This document shows, piece after piece, positions 34,401 to 42,881 of a stretch of DNA of 64,000 bases; the stretch's first letter is position 1, and each line of letters opens with the position of its first letter. The notes below the pieces were generated by a model. The model had not been told where the DNA came from. It made no database searches and was given only the letters and a program-made list of their open reading frames with translations. The translations under genes were made by a program, and so were the position numbers. Origin of the DNA: Xanthomonas arboricola pv. populi (GTDB taxonomy: Bacteria > Pseudomonadota > Gammaproteobacteria > Xanthomonadales > Xanthomonadaceae); contig NZ_MDEB01000005.1 in NCBI RefSeq assembly GCF_002939945.1, positions 62,001-126,000 on the forward strand, in the 5' to 3' direction.

Positions 34401-34766
34401 CGATGCCGCATGCTCGTTGCCCACACTCTCCGGCAATACCAGCCACGACAGCGTCGTATCGGCGCCGATCGGGGCATCGCCGGTAAACAGGGTGCGCCGC
34501 CCACCTGCAGCATGACTTCGATACCGCACCGCATGTGCACCGCTGTAGCCGGCGTTGGACTTGGCCGCATACGGCGCGGCCGGGCCGGTGCCGATGGCAA
34601 TCTGTACATCGCCAGCCGCCGCGCTCACCGGCAACGGTTGCCCGGGCTCGAACGAACTCGACAACCCGGTCGCCGCACTCACCGACAGCGGCGCAGCGCA
34701 GCCCAGGGCAACAGCCAGCCGGAGCCACAGGTCACGTGGATGCAGCAGCACAGCAGACGAGGTCAC
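31404..34766 (-). CDS. Secreted GH92 alpha-mannosidase
   Basis: This 1,120-residue protein belongs to glycoside hydrolase family 92, calcium-dependent exo-mannosidases mostly acting on alpha-1,2 linkages of N-glycans or yeast mannan. A signal peptide precedes SAATGLSSSFEPG; residues about 35-210 look like a carbohydrate-binding-type module; the GH92 catalytic part carries the glycine-rich GTFSRGNNFPATAVPHGF, SYGSTIHEMTEARDVRMG, AHSNQTAHHIPWMY and GYPGDEDNGEMSAWYLF motifs; and a C-terminal beta domain follows. The GTG at 34766 is chosen because AAGGAG stands about 9 bases before it and gives the signal peptide directly. It is a single gene; in a plant pathogen it may help degrade host glycoproteins. 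Confidence 0.9.
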   Translation of the reverse strand: MTSSAVLLHPRDLWLRLAVALGCAAPLSVSAATGLSSSFEPGQPLPVSAAAGDVQIAIGTGPAAPYAAKSNAGYSGAHAVRYRSHAAGGRRTLFTGDAPIGADTTLSWLVLPESVGNEHAASTYVSLDLLLDDGTRVSASAARDQHGIALGAQAQGESKTLYPQQWARKAVRLGEVPGLRGRRVRAIELDVAPPAGATSMGWIDDIALAEVPLTQATHPSDWVLTTRGTQSNGTFSRGNNFPATAVPHGFNFWTPVTDAGTLTWLYRWNEHNDTDNRPRLQALSLSHQPSPWMGDRQTFQVMPSLATGVPPADRKQRALAFSHANETARPYRYAVQLDNGIHAEIAPTDHAALFRFRFPAQGDANLLFDNVDARGALRLDAATQTLSGYTDVRSGLSTGATRMYVHASFDTPWKTSGLSDTGRPTGWIKFDAGSARQVQMRIATSLISLDQARHNLALEIAPQATLEQVAGRAQQAWDALLGRLDVPDATADQKTTLYSNLYRLHLYPNSGHENVGSASAPDWRYASQSSWSDDNIDGSAVRSFAPIRDGRVYVNNGLWDTFRTAWPAYALFAPDDAGALVQGFLEQSRAGGWVARWSSPGYADLMVGTSSDVAFADAWLKGVQGFDPAEAYVAARKNATVVAPDRHVGRKGMARSTFRGYADTDTHEGMSWSMEGALNDFGIANMAEALARQAKTATARERYATEAVYFRHRAAGYSALFDPAIGFFQGRTPDGNWRVDAAQYDPRVWGHDYTESSGWTFAFTAPHDGQGLAALYGGRAGLAAKLDTFFATPETAEARFAGSYGSTIHEMTEARDVRMGMYAHSNQTAHHIPWMYLYAGQPWKTQRITREILARLYLGSEIGQGYPGDEDNGEMSAWYLFAALGLYPLRMGAPDYAIGSPLFTQASVRLPNGRTLTVNAPQNSPQNVYVQSLKVNGTPWRKTWLPHADIAKGATLDFVMGPMPSRWGTGPDDAPPSLTPAGKRPAPLRDVLGDTARIALADGDDVAALHDDDAGTVAAVASTSTLTFSGMARGTPTLYTLTSGNAAIAASGWTLEARTADGAWKVVDQRRDETFEWRLQTRPFRIATPGAYAEYRLRFSAPASVQLAEIELLGAEPAAR

Positions 34767-35085
34767 GTGGCGATATCTCCTTGGGTGCGATGCCGCAGGG
34801 CAGGTCCGGCCGAGTGCTGCGGGCGATCCGGACACGGGGCGCAGGCGCGGGGTGGTGCGCCATGGTCAGGCGATGATAAGCGCGATGTCCGGGTGTGGTG
34901 GTCTGGCGCTGCCGGACCGGCAAGGTCGCAGCCCTGCCGGACCTGCCGCATCTCTCAAGGTTGCCGGCGCCCGCGCTGGCGCCGAGACCATCCCCACCCG
35001 AAACGGCGTCGCCCGCTCAATGGGCCGATCACCACGCAGGCTGCTAGAATCCGCGCTCTGCCTTTGCCTCTACGATCGTGCCGCC
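34767..35085. other. Divergent intergenic region, no gene seen
   Basis: This 319-bp stretch separates the divergent mannosidase and zinc-finger genes. I see no repeat or RNA gene in it. TAGAAT at 35045-35050 is a possible -10 for the rightward genes, but no convincing -35 stands at the usual distance. Confidence 0.5.
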
Positions 35086-35283
35086 ATGAGCCAGACCGCC
35101 ACCGCGCCCGCCAATGCCGAATCGCGCTACACCGTGCATCGCGGCGATCTGCCGCTGAGCTGCCCGACGCCGCAGATGGCGTTGTGGAACTCGCATCCGC
35201 GCGTGTACCTGCCGATCGAAGACGAGCCCAACTGCGAAGCCAAGTGCCCGTACTGCGGCGCGCTGTTCGTGCTCGCCGACTGA
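35086..35283 (+). CDS. Small zinc-finger protein (zf-CHCC type)
   Basis: This 65-residue protein has the zf-CHCC pattern: Cys26, His37, then CEAKCPYCG near the C-terminus. The same domain occurs in the mitochondrial complex I subunit NDUFS6. Its function in bacteria is not established. The ATG at 35086 starts MSQTATAPA; the frame is open well upstream but without similarity. It ends 10 bp before the glycosyltransferase gene on the same strand, so it probably leads that operon. Confidence 0.85.
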   Translation: MSQTATAPANAESRYTVHRGDLPLSCPTPQMALWNSHPRVYLPIEDEPNCEAKCPYCGALFVLAD

Positions 35284-35293
35284 TCCTGGCCGG

Positions 35294-36406
35294 ATGCACC
35301 GCCTGACCGTGGTGCAACTGCTGCCGGCGCTGCAGTCCGGCGGCGTCGAGCGCTCCACCCTGGAAATCGCCGCTGCGCTGGTGCGCGCCGGCCACCGCGC
35401 GGTGGTGGTGTCGGCCGGCGGTCGCCTGGTCCAGCCGCTGCTGGAGGCGGGCGGCGAACATCTCACCCTGGAGATCGGGCGCAAGTCGCTGCTGACCTTG
35501 CGCCATGTGGTCGGCCTGCGCCGGCTGTTCGCCGAACTGGGCGCCGACATCGTGCATGCGCGTTCGCGGCTGCCGGCCTGGCTGGGCTGGTACGCGTTGC
35601 GCGGCATGCCGCAGGCCACACGGCCGCGCTTTGTCACCACCGTGCACGGGCTCAATTCGCCCAGCCGCTACAGCGCGGTCATGACCTACGGCGAGCGGGT
35701 GATCTGCGTTTCGCAGACGGTGCGCGAGTACGTCTGCACGCACTATCCGCAGACCGACACCGCGCGCTTGCGCACGATACCGCGCGGTGTCGATATCGCG
35801 CAGTTTCCGCGTCGCCCGCATCCGGATCGCCGCGCGCGCACCTGGGCACAGAGCATGCTGCCCGGTTTGCCGGCCGATGCGCCGCTGCTGCTGCTGCCCG
35901 GGCGCGGCACGCGCCTGAAGGGGCACGCCGACGGTCTGCAACTGCTCGCCGACGTGCGCGCTGCCGGTGTGCCGGCGTGGTTGTGGCTGCCCGGCGCGCG
36001 CGAGCCGGGCCGCGAAGCCTATCTGCGCGAGCTGGAAGCCGAGGCCGCCAGACTGGGCGTGGCCGAGGCGGTCGCCTTCACCGAACCCACCGCACGCATC
36101 GCCGAGGCCTATGCCGCCAGCGATCTGGTGCTGCAGCTGTCGCGCAAACCCGAGGCCTTCGGCCGCACCGTGGTGGAGGCCTTGTCGGTGGGCCGGCCGG
36201 TGCTGGGTTGGGCGCATGGCGGCGTCGGCGAGCTGCTGGCCGAGTTGCAACCCGGCGGCGCGGTGCCGGCCTTCGACACCAAGGCCTTGCGCACCCAGGC
36301 GCTGCAGTTGCTGCAGCAGGCGCCGACACCGCCCGCCGTGCTTCCCTATACGTTGCAGGCCATGCAAGCGGCCACCCTGAAGGTCTATGACGAACTCCGC
36401 CGCTGA
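35294..36406 (+). CDS. Glycosyltransferase (GT4-like)
   Basis: This 370-residue GT-B enzyme has the N-terminal LPALQSGGVERSTLEIA motif and the C-terminal donor-site motif EAFGRTVVEALSVGRPVLG with the E-x7-E spacing of GT4 enzymes. It should transfer a sugar from a nucleotide donor onto a lipid or lipopolysaccharide acceptor; donor and acceptor are unknown. The next gene, a ligase-like membrane protein, overlaps it by 20 bp, and lpxL and waaA follow, so an LPS-core or surface-glycan role is likely. Confidence 0.87.
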   Translation: MHRLTVVQLLPALQSGGVERSTLEIAAALVRAGHRAVVVSAGGRLVQPLLEAGGEHLTLEIGRKSLLTLRHVVGLRRLFAELGADIVHARSRLPAWLGWYALRGMPQATRPRFVTTVHGLNSPSRYSAVMTYGERVICVSQTVREYVCTHYPQTDTARLRTIPRGVDIAQFPRRPHPDRRARTWAQSMLPGLPADAPLLLLPGRGTRLKGHADGLQLLADVRAAGVPAWLWLPGAREPGREAYLRELEAEAARLGVAEAVAFTEPTARIAEAYAASDLVLQLSRKPEAFGRTVVEALSVGRPVLGWAHGGVGELLAELQPGGAVPAFDTKALRTQALQLLQQAPTPPAVLPYTLQAMQAATLKVYDELRR

Positions 36407-37721
36407 GGCCATCCCTCCCGCGTCCGTGCTGACGCCCGATGCAGGTCGCTGGGCGCCGCTGTGGGTGATCCTGTTCGTGGCGCTATGGCCCACGCCCGGG
36501 CTGGCCGAGACGGTGTTGTCGCTGGGCGCGCTGTTCGCCGCGTATCGCCTGTTGCATGCGCGGTTCCGAGGCGGCACCCGGCTGCTCAGCGGTGCGGCCT
36601 GGGCGCTGACCAGTGTGTTGTTCTTCGCGTACTGGTTGCCGCAGATGCTGTCGGCGTTCGATGCGGTGGACGTGGGCCGCGCGCTGCGCAAGTCGGCCAC
36701 CGATCTGCGCTACCTGCCTTTCATGTGGTTGTGCGCGATCGCGGTGGCCAATGCGCAGCGGCGTCGGCGCACCTTCACCGGCCTGGCGGTGATCGGCGGG
36801 GTGTGGACGCTGGATGCGCTGTTGCAGGCCGCGTTCGGCAACAGTCCGTTGTTCTTCGGCCTGGATCAGATCAAGCAGCTGATCAGCGGGCACGGCCTGT
36901 GCACGCCGCAGGAGCTGGCCCTGGTCGACCGCCTCAGCGGCGTGCTGGGGCCATGCAACCTCAAGTTCGGTCAGACCCTGGCCAGCCTGTCGCCCTTCCT
37001 GTTGCTGGCGTTGGGCCGGCGCCACGCCTGGGCCTGGGCAGGCGCTGCGGCGGCGGTCGGCGTGGTGCTGGTGCTGGCGGGGTCGCGGGCGTCGTGGATC
37101 ACCTACGGCGTGATCGTGCTGCTGTCCGGCTGGCAGTTGCTGGGTGGCCGCCGCCTGCTTGCGGTGGCGGTGGTCGGCGCGCTGCTGGCAGCCGGCGTGG
37201 TGGCGGTGGCGCCGCAGGCGCGCGAGCGGATCCAGCGCACCGCGCTGGCCTTCAGCGATGACCAGCAGGGCGTCGACCAGGCCTTGTCCGGGCGTGCGCA
37301 GATCTGGGGCGCAGCGCTGTGCATGATCCACGCGCATCCACTCAATGGGGTGGGCGCCCGCGGCTTCCGGCAGGCGTATCCGGCCTGCAATCCGGCACCC
37401 GCGCAGGCGCCGGCCTGGGGCGATGGGCCGGCCTTCCATGCGCACCAGATCGTGCTGGAAATCCTGGCCGAAACCGGGGTGATCGGGTTGCTGCTGTGGC
37501 TGGCCGGTGCGGCGCAGGCCTGGCGCGCGTGGCGCTATTCCAGCCTGGCGGCGCGCGCGCAGGCGCGCCCGGCGATGATCGCGCTGGTGGCAACCGTGTT
37601 CCCGCTCAATACGCATCTGGCGTTCTATTCCAGCTTCTGGGGCGGGCTGAGCCTGATGCTGGCCGGCCTGTATGCCGGTGCCTTGCTCAACGACGACGCA
37701 GATCAGTCGCCGCCGCGCTGA
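36387..37721 (+). CDS. O-antigen ligase-like membrane protein (Wzy_C domain)
   Basis: This 444-residue inner-membrane protein has about ten to twelve hydrophobic segments and a large periplasmic loop near residues 270-370 that includes the RAQIWGAALCMIHAHPLNGVG segment and AFHAHQIVLEILAETGVIGL, the conserved histidine region of O-antigen ligases. Such enzymes join O-polysaccharide to the LPS core (WaaL) or polymerise glycans (Wzy); sequence alone does not choose. Overlap with the glycosyltransferase gene shows translational coupling. Confidence 0.82.
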   Translation: MTNSAAEAIPPASVLTPDAGRWAPLWVILFVALWPTPGLAETVLSLGALFAAYRLLHARFRGGTRLLSGAAWALTSVLFFAYWLPQMLSAFDAVDVGRALRKSATDLRYLPFMWLCAIAVANAQRRRRTFTGLAVIGGVWTLDALLQAAFGNSPLFFGLDQIKQLISGHGLCTPQELALVDRLSGVLGPCNLKFGQTLASLSPFLLLALGRRHAWAWAGAAAAVGVVLVLAGSRASWITYGVIVLLSGWQLLGGRRLLAVAVVGALLAAGVVAVAPQARERIQRTALAFSDDQQGVDQALSGRAQIWGAALCMIHAHPLNGVGARGFRQAYPACNPAPAQAPAWGDGPAFHAHQIVLEILAETGVIGLLLWLAGAAQAWRAWRYSSLAARAQARPAMIALVATVFPLNTHLAFYSSFWGGLSLMLAGLYAGALLNDDADQSPPR

Positions 37722-37798
37722 CTCTTGTTGCAACGTTGCGGTTTACATCTCTGCGGGTGCTGCGGATGCACACACCGCATGCATCCAAACACGCGACA

Positions 37799-38719
37799 TC
37801 ATCGGTAGAAATCGCTGCGCCCACCCGGCTGGCGTTTGAAGCGCCGATGGATCCACAGGTACTGGTCCGGCGCCTCGCGCACCATGTCCTCGATCGCCGC
37901 ATTGACCTGCGCGGTATCGGCGATCACATCGTCGGAGGGGATGTCTGCCAGCGGCGGTGCGATCTTGAGGATGTAGCGGCCACCTTCGCGCCGATGGAAA
38001 TACGGCACCACCGCGCAACCGGTCAGCCGCGCCAACTGATGGGTGGCGGTGATGGTGGAAGCCGGATGCCCGAAAAACGGCACGAATACGGTGTCCTTGC
38101 CGCGCATGTCCTGATCCGGCGCGTACCACAGGAAACCGCCGCGCTTGAGGTGCTTGATGGTGGCGCGCAGGTCCTCGTTGGCGAACATGTGCGTGGCATA
38201 GCGCAACCGCCCGCGCTTGACCGCCCACTCGAACACCGGGTTGCGATGCCTGCGGTACATGCCGGCCAGCGGCACGTAATCGCATAGCAGCCGCCCGCAC
38301 ATCTCCAGCGTCATGAAGTGGCCGGACACCAGCAACACGCCGCGTTGTTGTTCCTGCAGGCGCTGCAGATGTTCCAGGCCTTCGACCTGCACGCCAGGCC
38401 GGATCGCATCGATGCTGCCCAACCAGGCGCGCGCGAATTCGAACAGGCCCACGCCCAGCGCATCGAAACTGTCGCGCAACAGCCGCGCCCGCCAGGCATC
38501 GTCCTGTTCGGGAAAACACAGCTTGAGGTTGACCTCGGCAGCGCGCCGACGCGTGCCGGCCAGGCGCATCGCGATCCAGCCCACGCCACGCCCCAGCGCA
38601 CGCTGCAGCATCCAGGGCAGGCGTCCGGCGATCACCATGACGGCAAGGGCCAGATACATCGGCCAGTGCCTGGGGTTGCGCAGGGAAGGGCGGACAGCGA
38701 CGTTGGCGGGCTCGGACAT
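37799..38719 (-). CDS. lpxL: Lipid A biosynthesis acyltransferase LpxL/HtrB
   Basis: This 306-residue membrane-anchored acyltransferase adds a secondary acyl chain to Kdo2-lipid IVA. It has an N-terminal hydrophobic anchor at about 20-38, the catalytic H-x4-E motif (His134 to Glu139 in SGHFMTLEM) and the conserved APDQDMRGKDTVFVPFFG segment. The length is that of LpxL/LpxM enzymes. It is divergent from waaA, whose product supplies the Kdo needed before this step, with 76 bp between them. Confidence 0.9.
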   Translation of the reverse strand: MSEPANVAVRPSLRNPRHWPMYLALAVMVIAGRLPWMLQRALGRGVGWIAMRLAGTRRRAAEVNLKLCFPEQDDAWRARLLRDSFDALGVGLFEFARAWLGSIDAIRPGVQVEGLEHLQRLQEQQRGVLLVSGHFMTLEMCGRLLCDYVPLAGMYRRHRNPVFEWAVKRGRLRYATHMFANEDLRATIKHLKRGGFLWYAPDQDMRGKDTVFVPFFGHPASTITATHQLARLTGCAVVPYFHRREGGRYILKIAPPLADIPSDDVIADTAQVNAAIEDMVREAPDQYLWIHRRFKRQPGGRSDFYR

Positions 38720-38795
38720 GCGCCAATTCTAAGGGATCATGCGCGCGCGGCAGCGTGCACATGCGCACGCCGCAACGCTCCCGTATCCTGCACCG

Positions 38796-40112
38796 ATGCG
38801 GAAAGACCCGATCGAATGGCTGTTGCGCGCACTGTACTCAGCGCTGCTGTACCTGTTGCTGCCGGTGACGGTGTACCACCTGGTGTGGCGCGGTTTTCGC
38901 GTGCGCGAATACTTCAACCGCTGGAACGAGCGCTATGCCTCCTACACGCATGCCTGCGGGCGCCCGCGCGTGTGGGTGCATGCGGTGTCGGTGGGCGAGG
39001 TCAATGCCGCTGCGCCGCTGGTCAACGCCTTGCGTGCGCAGCGTCCGGATATCCGTTGGGTCATCACCACCATCACCCCAACCGGCTCCGAGCGCGTGCG
39101 CGCGGTCTGGGGCGATGCGGTGGACCACGTGTATCTGCCCTACGACGTGCCCGGCAGCGTCGGCCGATTCCTGGAGCATTTCCGCCCGCGCCTGGCGTTG
39201 ATCCTGGAAACCGAACTGTGGCCGAACATGTTGTTCGGCTGCCGCGACCGCAGGATTCCGGTGTACATCCTCAATGCGCGGCTGTCGGCACGCTCGCTGC
39301 GTGGCTATCGCCTGCTGGCGCCGTTGATCAGCCGCGCGCTGCGCAGCGTCACCTGCGTGGCGGCGCAGTCGCACGACGATGCCGAACGTTTCATCACGCT
39401 GGGTGCGCGGCCCGACCAGGTGATCGCACTGGGCAATCTCAAATTCGATATCGCCGCGCCAGCGCAGTTGCAGGCGCTGGTCGCGCAGTTCCATACGCAT
39501 GTGCCGGCAACGCGGCCGGTGTGGATCGCCGCCAGCACGCACGAAGGCGAGGAAGCGGCCGTGGCCGACATCCATGCGCGCCTGCTGCTGCAGTTTCCTG
39601 ATCTGCTGATGTTATGGGCGCCGCGCCATCCGGAGCGCTTTCCCAAGGTCGAGGCCGTGGCGCGCGAGCGTGGCTGGGCCGTGTCCACGCGCAAGACCCA
39701 GCAATGGCCGCAGGCGCGCGACAAGGTGTTTGTGATCGATACCCTGGGCGAGCTGATGAGTTTCTACGCCTGCGCGCAGGTCGCCTTCGTCGGCGGCAGT
39801 CTGCAACCGATCGGCGGGCACAATCTGCTCGAACCGGCAGCGGTCGGCACGCCGGCAGTCACCGGCCCGCATCTGCACAATTTCTCGGAGATTTCGCGGC
39901 GCATGCGCGAGGCCGATGCGGTGGCCATCTGCGACGATGCCGACAGCGTGTATCACGATCTTGCGCGCCTGCTCGGCGACCCGGCCCAGCGTGAAGCAAT
40001 GGCCGCCGCAGGGCTGGCCTTGGTCGCCAATGGCAAGGGCGCGGTGGCGAGGACGCTGGTGCAGATCGCACCGGACCTGCCGCCTGTGGTCAGCGACGGT
40101 GTGGCGTCTTGA
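38796..40112 (+). CDS. waaA: Kdo transferase WaaA
   Basis: This 438-residue enzyme transfers Kdo from CMP-Kdo to lipid A precursor at the inner membrane. An N-terminal membrane anchor (about 10-28) is followed by HAVSVGEVNAAAP, with catalytic Glu68, and the ETELWPN, GNLKFD and FVGGSLQPIGGHNLLEPAA motifs typical of WaaA. The ATG at 38796 gives the usual anchor; an upstream in-frame start adds only a basic tail. It is divergent from lpxL. Confidence 0.93.
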   Translation: MRKDPIEWLLRALYSALLYLLLPVTVYHLVWRGFRVREYFNRWNERYASYTHACGRPRVWVHAVSVGEVNAAAPLVNALRAQRPDIRWVITTITPTGSERVRAVWGDAVDHVYLPYDVPGSVGRFLEHFRPRLALILETELWPNMLFGCRDRRIPVYILNARLSARSLRGYRLLAPLISRALRSVTCVAAQSHDDAERFITLGARPDQVIALGNLKFDIAAPAQLQALVAQFHTHVPATRPVWIAASTHEGEEAAVADIHARLLLQFPDLLMLWAPRHPERFPKVEAVARERGWAVSTRKTQQWPQARDKVFVIDTLGELMSFYACAQVAFVGGSLQPIGGHNLLEPAAVGTPAVTGPHLHNFSEISRRMREADAVAICDDADSVYHDLARLLGDPAQREAMAAAGLALVANGKGAVARTLVQIAPDLPPVVSDGVAS

Positions 40113-40283
40113 AAGATATAACTAAGTGCATGCTGCATCGTTGCAGTGAATCTGTTGCAGTCATGCCAAGTCACGTCATCAAGCGGTCTTGGAGCGACCA
40201 ACAAAACGTGGCGATCGCGACGTGGTTTCGTTAGCCGCTGTTTGGCGTCATCTGGAAAGTCTCAAGCCGCATTGGTTGAGCGT

Positions 40284-40386
40284 GCGGTGCCCTCACCGCT
40301 CGCGGGACACGCCGTGAATCCGTCCATGGAGGCTCGGTGGCGGCATCCATGCCGCCACACGGTCCCGCAAGCGGCGAGGACACCGC
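40284..40386 (-). repeat. Family B palindromic element, copy 2
   Basis: This 103-bp element is the inverted counterpart of 20398-20500, with matching ends and the inner GGCGGCATCCATGCCGCC palindrome. The 581-bp gap 40113-40693 between convergent waaA and tolC holds this element, a family A element and a terminator, and no gene that I can support. Confidence 0.82.
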
Positions 40387-40455
40387 ACCAAAGAGTTAGC
40401 CGGTTGCTTTGTAGAAATTGCTTGCAAACCTGCACATCGACCATCTCCACTGGTC

Positions 40456-40555
40456 CTTGCCCGCCCACCGTCGCGGGACCTTACGCGGCATGGATGCCGC
40501 GTAAGCGCTTACAAGGACGTACTTGCAGTGTGTCCCGCGATGGTGGGCGGGCAAG
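40456..40555 (+). repeat. Family A palindromic element, copy 3
   Basis: This 100-bp copy has CTTGCCCGCC and GGGCGGGCAAG ends and a perfect inner stem CTTACGCGGCAT / ATGCCGCGTAAG. It is 69 bp from the family B copy, with a related spacer in the other A+B pair. Confidence 0.87.
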
Positions 40556-40645
40556 AGGGCCCTGCAGCCAAGTCGCAGATCAGCTGCTAATGCCGCAGTC
40601 ATCGCAGGTATCGCACGCAGCCAGGTACGCGCGTGCATCGGACAT

Positions 40646-40674
40646 AAAAAAGGCGGGCCTGCGCCCGCCTTTTT
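40646..40674 (-). terminator. tolC rho-independent terminator
   Basis: AAAAAGGCGGGC and GCCCGCCTTTTT form a GC stem flanked by A and T runs on both sides, 20 bp after the tolC stop. It works as read from the minus strand and could also stop rightward transcription. Confidence 0.92.
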
Positions 40675-40693
40675 AGTTACCTATCCGCCCGCA

Positions 40694-42076
40694 TTACTGC
40701 AGCGAGCCACTACCCTGCAGCTTGGACTCGGCATCCTGCGACAGCAGGCGGTTCACGTCCTGCAGGTCGGTGATGTCGAGCTTGCCGATCGCCTGGCCCA
40801 GCAGCAGACGGTTCTGCAGGAAGTTGTAGCGCGACTGCGCATAGTTCAACTGTGCCTGGAACAAGGTGCGCTGGTTCTGCACCACGTCCAGCACGGTGCG
40901 CGTACCGACTTCCAGACCCACCTGCGAGGCATCGTATGCGGCCTGTGCGGAGACCACGGCCAGGCGGCGTGCTTCAACTTCGCTGATGCCGGCGACCACG
41001 GTCTGGTAGGCATTGCGCGTGTTGCGATCCAGCGCGCGCTTCTGCTGCTCGTAGGTGTCCTGCTGGATATCGCGCTGCGACAGCGCCTGACGTACTGCGG
41101 ACTGCGTTGCGCCGCCGGCGAAGATCGGAATCGACAGCGTGATGCCGATCGAATCGGTATCGATGTCGCGGCCGCTGGTGGTGAAGTTGCCGGCCGCCTG
41201 ATCGACGGTGCCTGCGCCTCCCCAGCTATTGGTGCGGCCGATGTTGGCGCCAAGGTTCAAGGTGGGGTAGTGGCCCGCACGCGCGGCATTGACCTGCGCC
41301 TCGGCAGCGCTGACCTGCAACTGCTGCGCCTTCAACGCCGGATTGTCGGCGATGGCGGTGGCCACCAGTTGATCGACGTTGGCATAGGCGGCCGGCACTT
41401 CCGGACGGAACTCTTCCGGCAGTGCACGCAGGCTGACCACCGGCTGGCCGGTGAGCTCGGTCAATGCCTGGTAGTAATCCTTCAGCGTGTTGCGTGCGTT
41501 GATCGTATCGGCACGCGCCTGGTCGTACTGGGCACGCGCTTCGTGCACGTCGGTGATCGGTGCCAGGCCCACTTCCAGGCGTTTGTCGGCGTAGTCGAAC
41601 TGTTTCTTGGCAGCCGCTTCGTTGGTCTCTGCCGCCGCCAGCGATTCGATGCCGACCAGTACCTGGAAATACGCCGCCGAGGTGCGGGTGATCAGGTCGT
41701 TGTTGGCCGATTCCAGCGTAAAGTCCGCCGCCTTGGCCACTTCGCGCTGTGCACGCAGATTGGCGAACTGCGCCCAGTTGAAGATGGTCTGGTTGCCCTG
41801 GATCGCGTACTGACGCTGCTTGGTGGTCGAGCGGCCATCCACGCCTTCCAGCTCGCGGTGCGACTGGGTGTACCCGGCGGTGCCGTCCAACTGCGGCAAC
41901 AACGCCGCACGCGCCTGCACCTGACCTTCCCGGTTGACCAGGCGGGTGGACTCGGCCACTGCCAGCTGCGGATCGCCGTTGCGGGCCATTTCGTAGACCT
42001 GCAGCAGATCGGTGGCGTTCGCAGCCATCGGAGACAGGGCGGCGGCCAGCGCCAGGACGAGGGATCGGCGGATCAT
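40694..42076 (-). CDS. tolC: TolC-family outer-membrane efflux protein
   Basis: This 460-residue protein has a signal peptide ending near SPMAANA and two related coiled-coil halves, each with the TolC pattern of a long helix followed by short strands (for example DLLQVYEMARNGDPQL and VATAIADNPALKAQQLQVSAAEAQV). It forms the trimeric exit duct for tripartite efflux pumps and type I secretion. The length is right for TolC. The ATG at 42076 opens the signal peptide. It is 20 bp after the Pcm-like gene on the same strand and ends in a strong terminator. Confidence 0.93.
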   Translation of the reverse strand: MIRRSLVLALAAALSPMAANATDLLQVYEMARNGDPQLAVAESTRLVNREGQVQARAALLPQLDGTAGYTQSHRELEGVDGRSTTKQRQYAIQGNQTIFNWAQFANLRAQREVAKAADFTLESANNDLITRTSAAYFQVLVGIESLAAAETNEAAAKKQFDYADKRLEVGLAPITDVHEARAQYDQARADTINARNTLKDYYQALTELTGQPVVSLRALPEEFRPEVPAAYANVDQLVATAIADNPALKAQQLQVSAAEAQVNAARAGHYPTLNLGANIGRTNSWGGAGTVDQAAGNFTTSGRDIDTDSIGITLSIPIFAGGATQSAVRQALSQRDIQQDTYEQQKRALDRNTRNAYQTVVAGISEVEARRLAVVSAQAAYDASQVGLEVGTRTVLDVVQNQRTLFQAQLNYAQSRYNFLQNRLLLGQAIGKLDITDLQDVNRLLSQDAESKLQGSGSLQ

Positions 42077-42096
42077 CGGGGAAGCTTCCTTGGGAA

Positions 42097-42753
42097 TCAG
42101 AATTGGAATCGGGGCGTCGGTGCGGCGCCCTGCAGATAGGCGAGGTCGGTTTCGAACAACGATTCGATGCGCGGCGCGTTGACGTCGCCACGGACCAGGA
42201 CCGCTTCCATCACCGGTTCGTGACCGCGCACCACGAACAGCCGGCCGTTCGGGCGCAGCCACTGCAGCCATTGCGTCGGCAGCGACTCAACCGCGCCGGT
42301 CACACAGATGGCGTCGAAGCGGCGCTCGCTCTGCCAGCCGAACACGTCCGCGGTTTCGATACGCACGTTGCTGCCCAGGCCGCTGCTGTCCAGATTGGCG
42401 CGTGCAGCGGCGGCCAGTGCCGGGTCGATCTCCAGGCTCAGCACTTCGCGGGCCAGCGCGGCCAGGCAGGCGGTGGAAAACCCGCTGCCGGTGCCGATTT
42501 CCAGAACGTCTTCGCCCGGCTGCAGATCCAGCGCCTGCAGCATGCGGCCTTCCACCACCGGCTTCATCATCTTGTGGCCGGCCGACAGCGGGATTTCCAC
42601 ATCGACATAGGCCAGGGTCTTGTAGGCCTCGGGCACGAAGGCTTCGCGCGGCAGGCGCGCCAGCACCTCGAGCACGCGCAGGTCCAGCACGTCCCACGGC
42701 CGGATCTGCTGTTCGACCATCTTTTCGCGGGCCTGGGAGAAATCGATCGTCAT
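42097..42753 (-). CDS. Pcm-like SAM-dependent methyltransferase
   Basis: This 218-residue protein is of the protein-L-isoaspartate O-methyltransferase family, with the SAM motif VLEIGTGSGFSTACLA at about 83-98 and the motif LSLEID. The substrate-binding segment that in true Pcm reads like GQTISQP is here AGHKMMKP, so the isoaspartate repair activity is doubtful. The ATG at 42753 is chosen; a TTG five codons earlier is in frame. It is directly upstream of tolC with 20 bp between them, so the two are likely one operon, but the functional link is unknown. Confidence 0.85.
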   Translation of the reverse strand: MTIDFSQAREKMVEQQIRPWDVLDLRVLEVLARLPREAFVPEAYKTLAYVDVEIPLSAGHKMMKPVVEGRMLQALDLQPGEDVLEIGTGSGFSTACLAALAREVLSLEIDPALAAAARANLDSSGLGSNVRIETADVFGWQSERRFDAICVTGAVESLPTQWLQWLRPNGRLFVVRGHEPVMEAVLVRGDVNAPRIESLFETDLAYLQGAAPTPRFQF

Positions 42754-42881
42754 GGTGCGGTTATCCAACGCGGTGGGGCAGGCATTTTACCGGTGCACGG
42801 GGCAACTGGCGCATCTAGCATCGCTGCGCGCCGCCAAACGGCGCAGTGCCGGAAGTCATCGCCACCAAAGGCCGGGGGCGG

